A stretch of DNA of 64,000 bases from Salvia splendens (taxonomy: Eukaryota > Streptophyta > Magnoliopsida > Lamiales > Lamiaceae), in assembly GCF_004379255.2 (NCBI RefSeq), contig NC_056049.1, forward strand, positions 22,800,063 through 22,864,062. Direction: 5' to 3'. The translations under genes and the position numbers were made by a program. Below, piece after piece: positions 57,201 through 64,000 of this stretch. The stretch's first letter is position 1. Every line of letters begins with the position of its first letter. The notes under the pieces were generated by a model, which was given only the letters and a program-made list of their open reading frames with translations, did not search any database and was not told the DNA's origin.

Positions 57201-57739
57201 AATCGAGTAATCAGTTCTTAGAACCTGTCAGATGGAAGAGATACTCAAATATATGCTCATCAGTAGTTAAGCACGATCCTAGCTGGATACAAGGAGAACC
57301 ACATGGTGTATTCGTTGTGACCGGTGCGCAGTTTCTGATAAAGGGAAAATGGCCTAAGAAAGTCCTCCACCTCCGTCTGCTTTATTCCCACATTCCTAAC
57401 TGCACAATCAGAAAAACAGAATGGGCTGCTGCACCCGAAGCATCTCGCAAGTCCAGTTTCCTCACGAATTTGAGCACTACTTTCACCTTTACCCAGCGGG
57501 CAGTGGCTGATGCCAAGCAGCCCCCAGCAGCTTTGAATTCCGGTGTATACCCGGATGGCCCTCCTGTCCCAGTTCGCTCGACAAAGCTGCTTAAATTCAT
57601 TGATGCCACTGAGGTTGCCCGTGGTCCATACGACAGTCCTGGACATTGGTTGGTGACAGCAGCTAAGTTGGTAACTGACGGTGGCAAAATTGGTTTGCAA
57701 GTGAAATTTTCTTTGTTGGATTATTCCCAAGAAGCATAG
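54208..57739 (+). CDS. MACPF-domain protein, CAD1/NSL1 family
   Basis: Exons: 54208-54477, 54950-55188, 55642-55843, 55947-56024, 56100-56283, 56448-56614 and 57047-57739, giving 610 residues, the family length. Features: ALGLGFDLAGDFRLKF near residue 20, IDKGDHMRFKSDVLQFNQM, PSGYLNAIFDLSG, the MACPF signature YGTHIVVGMAVGG at about 174-186, WSKRGGD, PITSLLNGIPGSGYLSHAI, and the C-terminal plant-specific WRGSDE, VVTGAQFLIKG and SPGHWLVTAAKL. Known role: the Arabidopsis members CAD1 and NSL1 restrain salicylic-acid-dependent cell death; At1g14780 and At4g24290 are relatives. Which of the four subgroups this belongs to is not settled. No lesion is seen. The upstream LTR element ends 681 bp before the ATG. 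Confidence 0.93.
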
Positions 57740-58363
57740 TTAGTCTTTCTTTCCCACACGAGAACATATTTTTCTGCCTTGTTTGGTTTGTTAAAAATTA
57801 TTCTTTGTTCATAATATTGTGATCATGATAAAAAACAAAAAAAGAAACTCATGCCCTTGTTCAACTACCGTAGCTTAACAGGCTGTGGTGGTGTATTCAC
57901 TACACCGTATAGTTTGTTTCGTGACTAAAGAACGTAAACGGTAAAGAAAAAAGGCAAAAATAAAACAAGGACGAGACGAGACTGGCTTCTAGATTTCTTT
58001 TCATCTTTTAAAAATGGTCATCATAGAACAAATCAAGACGTTCCATGCTAAATATGACTATGTTGCAAGTTTTGGTGCTTTCAACATCTTTAGGTAACGG
58101 TTGGGGCATTTCTGAGTGGTCATCGACAAATCACAGCAAATATACGAAGAAATCAGACTACAAAAACGTATGTTGATCTGATCATAACACAAACAAAGTA
58201 GGCTATAGTATGAATATACACAAAAAGAATCATGTACAGACAATTTTTATAGCCTGGCAAAAATCACCTTGCAATATACTAAGTTGGTATAATTCAGCAG
58301 ACTGGTGGAGCCAATAAGCGTTTGTGGGCACTTAACTTCGCAGAGCCTTACCTGAGAACATAA
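57740..58363. other. Convergent 3' region between MACPF and CLD1-like genes
   Basis: 3' UTR sequence of both genes; nothing else is recognised. Confidence 0.4.
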
Positions 58364-61300
58364 TTACTCGGGTTGAAGAGTTGTAGCGGGTGGTGCATGT
58401 TGAGCCACAAAAGATGTGATGAGTGGGTTCACCAGATGAGGCGCCTCATCCTTCATATGAAACAATTATAGTCAGAGAAGATATCACTTATCTATAGTGA
58501 GGGCAGGAAAACTCCCTAAAGAGATTGGAAACAAAGCATGAATGTATTCTTACAGTTATCTTCTACTATTTCCTCAGTTATATCAGTAATATTTTTTGTT
58601 ATCTTATTTCTGGTGCCTAGTTTCAGTGTAATTCTTATTTGCTACACTTTGTTGTCCAATTTCTCTCTGTCAGATGTGCATGTAGGTTCTCAAATCTACA
58701 GGTATTAAAATGTGGTTGCACCCTGCGTCTACTTGCACTCATACTTGAGGAAGATGTTGTTCTAAACGACCATGACATTATAGCAGATTGATGCCTTGCT
58801 ATATCCTATAGCTATACTCCATATTATTTCCTTTTATCTGTTAAAGTTATTTAGAGATAGAACATAAAGTGAGGTCCAATTCATTTGTCTGATCAAGTCG
58901 ATATTTCACAATCGATTTGATGAAAGAGTGATAGTGTGAAATATATTTAACTATTTAGCCATGCTATAAGCAGTTGATCATTTCATTATATTGCAAGGAG
59001 GCAATTTAGCTTAGAAAACGAAGTAAATTCTGAAAGATGCCACTTGCCGAAATCCTTTTTTTTTTTTTGTGTTTGTGAAGAAGCTGTTTTAAGAAAATCA
59101 TCTTCCAACGAAATTCTATGCACAAAAGGTATAAAAATACCTGAGGGCAGTGGCCAACATTAGGAAGCACAACAAAATCTTCAACAGTATCAAACTGCGC
59201 ATAGGCTCTCCCTAAATCAATTGGCTCCCAAGGATCCTTGTCACCCCAGCCCACCAGCACAGGACACTGCAAGCAAAATGCAAAAACGATAAATTATTTC
59301 TATCTGCTAAAGAAACATATAGTTAAAAGAGCATAGAAACAAAATATATTGCAAACAACAGATTCAACTCGGCCAAAGTTGTGAATATATTAGCTTGAAT
59401 ACCATTTACAGATAATCCAAGGAAAGAAGCAACAATAGCTAAATAATTGGGTGAGCAATAGAAGGCATACAGTTCCTTTGCTTTGTCTTTTTGGATACCG
59501 AATGGTGACTAGGGAAGGTAATTAATTGTATTTTGACATAGTATGCAAAGTTCACAAATGGTTATATAATACTAGCATTTAGAATATAAGAACTGAATAG
59601 ATGATAACTTTAGAATAGGTTAAACAACATATGATTAGCCATTCTGGAATTAGAGTATATTCATGTGAAAATGTGACCTTCACTAAAGGCAGTAATTCCT
59701 CAGGGAGCGGCCCACCAGAGTAGCATATAAATTCAAGAAACACTTCTGCAGCACCAGGTTCGAGTCCAGGCTCAAGAATTATCTTGACTAATTCATCAGT
59801 TACCTGCGATGTGTCATAGTAACACTAAGATGGAACCAAAAATTAGTTGTATAGTATAGAAGTTTTTCATACAGATGCTTCAATATATTGAGTACCCCGC
59901 ATAGGCGTAGAGGTAGAGGCATTATTAGAGTGGCATACCTGACAAAGAATATTCCTCACCGACTGTGATGTAGCAACAGCACTGAAAAAGGATTTCCCAA
60001 GAGCAGTGTTTCTGAAGTAAAGGGTAAAAAACACAGAAGTTCAACAGAAAATATTAGAGAAATTATATAAGCTAAATCAGTGACTAAGAAACGAAATTCA
60101 CCTTAGCAAATTCTGGAATGATTTTATTAGGGGCCTTCCGTACCATGGTTGTTTCTTTACATGCAGCATGCGAAGGGATATATTAAAAAGAATAATGCCT
60201 TTGCAAATTTCAGGATCCATGACTGCTGCCTGGAGTCCAACAAGTCCTGCAGTCAAACCAACATGGCTCTGTTAGATTAAGTTAGCAATGTCTTTTACCT
60301 CACAAAGTAATAACAGGAATTCTAAAAACAAAGCAAGAAAGCAGCCACATAACCTCCATCACTTGCGTATTTAGATGAAGATATTAAAGAAAAATCACTT
60401 TCTCTAAAACAAAAGAATAATCTCAACTCGAAAGAAAATTTTTGTTCGCTAAGGAAATAAGAAGAGGAGTTACCTCCTATAGAATTACAGACAAAGAAGA
60501 CTTCATCCTTCACAATTTCCCTACAGAAGTCATTTATCTGACTACCCCATGTCTCAAAAGTATAAAAGTGGTCAACTTGAAGCTTTCTTGGATCAGGTTT
60601 GTCTGAATAACCATACCCAATCAGATCGATTGCATATACCCTGTGTAAATCTGCAAGAACCGGTAAATTCTTCCTCCAGTGGTCACTGACAAAAAAACAG
60701 AGAAATGGAATTTCATCCAAATAATAAAGACTGAGATTTGAGATATTAGTACTATAACAATCAATCGAGGGATAATATCAACTGAAATATATATGAACTC
60801 TTTTCTATGTTGTCTGCAATCTAGTCTTTAAAGGCACATTACATTCTTTCAAAATGATCTATCAGATATAGAAGATCATTTTCGAGAAAAACTTCAAGCT
60901 AAAAATAGTTCTATCACGCACCACATACATAAATAAAATTATCCTGTCTACAAGATGTTAAAAGCCCAGCAACTTAATCAGGTAAAGAAGGTAGTATCAC
61001 TGGGCAAGTGAGAAACAAAAAGGCATATGTAAATGATATGCAAGTGTGACATTTTGTGATAAGTACCTATATTATATAGTTGAGGAGAAGTGAAATTGAA
61101 GCAGTGTAGACCTGTTTGCTCCAAAACCGTGAATCAAAACCAGCGCAGGCCCAGTGGTCCCTGAGTACTGGTAACGTATCAAATAACCTCTCCAGTTCCA
61201 TGTACTACAAACCAACAAAATTGAACAGACGAATGTTTTAGCTGAAAAGAACGCAGTAACCTAAAGTTAGCATGTCAACAAACAAGTAGAGGCATACTAA

Positions 61301-62082
61301 AAAGTTTCTAATCATATGTTAGTTACCCGTTGGCCGTTGCCCTAAAATGTAATCAGTATAGTAGGCAGAGAAGATAATCTCTAATGAAGGAGTAGGAGTG
61401 GATACCTAAAAACCAAAAGATTGACATCAAATACCTCTTTCTACATTTCAAACAAATCAATTGTGTGCGTATGTAAACGTGTGTGAGAGAGGTTTTCAAA
61501 TGTTTATTTTCTCGGAACTTCTATTAATTTCATGAATTCGACAACTCACAAAATATTCTCTCAGTGAGAATCCTCTACAAGCATTCCTACATTAAGCAGA
61601 GATACAGATAACATATGATTCATCCATTAACATCACATGATGAAACCAAAACATACTCCAAATCCCCGTTCAAAGCTAACAGCACTAACTAAAGCCAAAA
61701 TCATCCGCAATCTCATCATGATAATGGTGAATCTTAAAATTTTCATCCGATCGTAAGCAAGCGATGCCATTAATTAATCGACACATTGAGCAATTATAAT
61801 CGCCCCGCCTACAAACCCCCAAAATATAAAAAAACGGAAGAAATTCAATTACTACCTAGTTTTAACTTCGGTTGGGGAAGATGCATCAGTCGTAAGATCT
61901 AACTTATCCACCGAAGAACTGACACGAAAAGCATTACGCTCGGCGATTCTTCGATGGGGAGGAATCAAGTACCGTCTGCTGTTGAAGGATAACGGTTGCT
62001 GCCAATTGTGTTTGTGGTGAGTGATTCCGACCGGCAGATCCAGCTTGGATATGGCTGCTGTTGAAGCACCACAAACCGCCAT
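58364..62082 (-). CDS. CLD1: Chloroplast alpha/beta hydrolase, CLD1-like chlorophyll dephytylase
   Basis: Minus-strand exons: 61856-62082, 61112-61204, 60474-60685, 60102-60246, 59939-60011, 59678-59824, 59141-59266 and 58364-58450, giving 369 residues. The first 75 residues are Ser/Arg-rich, as in a chloroplast transit peptide. Hydrolase features: oxyanion LIHGFGAN, DLIGYGYSDKP, nucleophile Ser in FFVCNSIGG (about 175), acid Asp in WGDKDPWEP (about 310) and His in VGHCPQ (about 338). Internal matches such as STWNWRGYLIRYQY and LLWLR-free FICYSGGPLPEELLP fit my memory of Arabidopsis CLD1, which removes phytol from chlorophyll during photosystem II turnover. The substrate is thus an inference from family resemblance. 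An in-frame ATG at 62202 exists, but 62082 (MAVCGAS) gives a better transit peptide. No lesion is seen. Confidence 0.9.
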
Positions 62083-62202
62083 GGCCGCTCTCCACTCTGA
62101 GTTGAAGATGCAGATTGCAACTGAATTTGATTTACTGAAAGAAACGGTTGAGGTGGAGTTGGCGCCACATCGATGATACCGCTGCTTCTTATTTATTCTC
62201 AA

Positions 62203-64000
62203 TTTATTTTATTTTGCATCTTTTATTTTCTTTTCGTTTTTTATTTCCATTTTCCATGTTTCTTAAATATTCTTTAGCTATTTATTTTTTCTCAAATTTT
62301 AAGATTCTTCCACATTAAATATTTAAAATTATTTTTATTTTATTATAAATACAAACTATGATAACAATAATTGTAGTATTTATTATTATAAATAATATTT
62401 TTACTATGTTTTAATTGATAACTTAATAAAAATTTATCTAAATTTATAAAATTATAGATTATATTTCAATAATTTTATGTTGTAGAATCTTATTATTATT
62501 ATTATTGTTATTGTTATTATTATCATCACCATCTCAATTAAAAAATTTAATTAAAAAACTTTTACTTTAATTATTATGTTAATTAACTAACTGAATTATA
62601 TTACTCCTAATCAATAAATATTAACAATTTTTCTTGATATTTTTCAAATACTAAATGATAAGTCATATTTCTTAATCGCAATTATTTCTCTCACAAACAA
62701 ATTGAACTTTTAAAATTTTGCTCGTCAAATTTCATAATTTACTAGCTTGTACAGTATTATTTTCTAATAATTAACCAAACTTTATATTGTGATGTAAAAT
62801 AGCGCCATCAAAAGGATGTGTATCGACTCAATGATAATATCAAGTGGGAAAAGTATCACTTTATACTTGGATGTTTGAAAATTGATTAATAAATTAATAC
62901 CAATCCTATCTACATTCAACAATATCATCGTAAAAATGAAAATCACGTGAATTTCTTTATGTGCCTTTAATTATTCTCCACATAATACACGTTTATGTTT
63001 GACAATATACGTGTTTTGTTTAACATTAACATTATATTACAAAACTCATTAAAATAGAAAGAAACAAAAAATTACTACTAGTATTTTTTGAATTTACAAC
63101 ATGTGCGTATTTCTATTCAAAAAATATATGGGGGTCTCAATCTTTCCAGTTTTGCTATTTTGATCCGTCCTACAATAAGAATCACATTTCATTTTTACAG
63201 TTTGACCATAAATGACAAGTAAGTCCTACATTCCACCAACTTATTCCTCACATTTTATTATAAAACTAATATATATAAGTGAGACTTATAATTCACTAAC
63301 TTATTCAACGCGCTTTTCATTATATTTTTTAAAACTCGTGCCCACACTTACTATAACTCCTATTATGAGAAGGGTGAAGTACTAGTTTTTTTAGCTATTG
63401 ATTTAGAGGTTGGCTTGCATAAGACTTTCTTTTGTTCAAAAAAATGTTAAACATGTCGTCATAAGATCAACTTACATCGTATTTATTTATCATTAAAGTA
63501 TAAAAATACAGATAAATACATATGGCAACAATTTTTTAATTATCTTATTAAAACACTTCCCATATCCCATCAATCTGTGCAATATCAATATTGCTATTTT
63601 GGTATATTAACTCAGTACTATATGTACATACATAAATTATATATCATATCATAATAAATATGGTTTTATTATATATGGAAAAAAAGAGTGTATCCACTAG
63701 AAAACAGCAATGACGCATTTGTAGTTATAACCAACCTAAATTTTCAAGTGGATACAAACAAAATTAAGGTTGAATTGCAAGATGCCTCTTTATACATTTT
63801 CCTGGCTGTAAAACATTTCTTCACGCCATACACACCACCCTTCCCAAATATATAACGCCTCAAACAGTGAAAGAAGTGTGCACCTTCTTATATTTTACAT
63901 CGGCCTTAGATGCGTCGGTAGAGAATACCTAGAAGCGCGAGAAAAGGAACTCTCTGAAGGTTTTGCCGATCTGCTGAATATTTATTTTAAAAGAACTTAT
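62203..64000. other. AT-rich right flank
   Basis: CLD1-like promoter, then AT-rich DNA with a degenerate Stowaway-like element (63162-63379). From about 63900 base composition rises, and a minus-strand stretch (about 63930-63975, GKTFREFLFSRF then stop) could be the last exon of a gene beyond the window, but this is weak. Confidence 0.35.
63162..63379. mobile_element. Degenerate Stowaway-like MITE
   Basis: gatccgtcctacaataagaa at the left recalls the ccgtcccacaataagagt family. The right end tcctattatgagaagggtga is its damaged inverse. Boundaries are approximate. Confidence 0.4.

Noticed and set aside
62083..62202. Upstream in-frame ATG extension of the CLD1-like protein
   Set aside because: The extension is basic and does not resemble the family; the ATG at 62082 gives a normal transit peptide.

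Overview
This is nuclear DNA from a flowering plant, almost certainly a eudicot. It has AT-rich intergenic DNA, GT-AG introns, genes with chloroplast targeting sequences, plant-only families (NPGR, FAO, plant MACPF), and many plant transposon families (PIF/Harbinger, hAT, Stowaway/mariner, Ty3 and Copia LTRs). The species cannot be fixed from the sequence alone.

Host genes from left to right: an NPGR2-like calmodulin-binding TPR protein (1561-4163, +); an organellar EngB/YihA GTPase (5247-10282, +) whose first exon is split by an LTR retroelement; a BTF3/NAC-beta gene, copy A (11069-13790, -); a long-chain fatty alcohol oxidase (15931-19787, -); a decayed glycolipid-transfer-protein gene (31695-33489, -); BTF3 copy B (34630-35584, -); BTF3 copy C, broken (41279-42480, -); a MACPF-domain protein (54208-57739, +); and a chloroplast alpha/beta hydrolase resembling chlorophyll dephytylase CLD1 (58364-62082, -). 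These genes do not form a pathway. The three BTF3 copies are segmental duplicates with the same five coding exons and a 5' UTR exon. They allow within-window comparison, which dates and places several transposon insertions.

Mobile DNA fills much of the rest. (1) A 2.7 kb non-autonomous LTR element (5448-8137) lies in EngB exon 1. Its LTRs look identical and its target duplication is perfect. Its single long ORF contains an intronless, truncated copy of a host CUE-domain gene. (2) A full-length Ty3 element (22398-28052) has a 1659-residue gag-pol ORF and a perfect target duplication, but its two LTRs are strikingly unlike each other. (3) An 8.1 kb Tat-lineage-like element (45387-53526) has near-identical LTRs, an intact gag, almost no pol, two hairpin-bearing tandem repeat arrays and a spliced antisense gene of about 817 codons. 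(4) Two Harbinger elements occur; one sits exactly in the stop codon of BTF3 copy C, and its target duplication rebuilds the stop. (5) There are hAT, foldback, Stowaway and mariner-type elements, and two solo LTRs with perfect target duplications.

The strongest leads for novelty are the retroelement-captured CUE gene, the unlike LTR pair, the stop-codon Harbinger insertion and the pol-less gag-plus-antisense element. All exon limits were read by eye from splice sites and frame continuity. No searches were run, so family names rest on recalled motifs.
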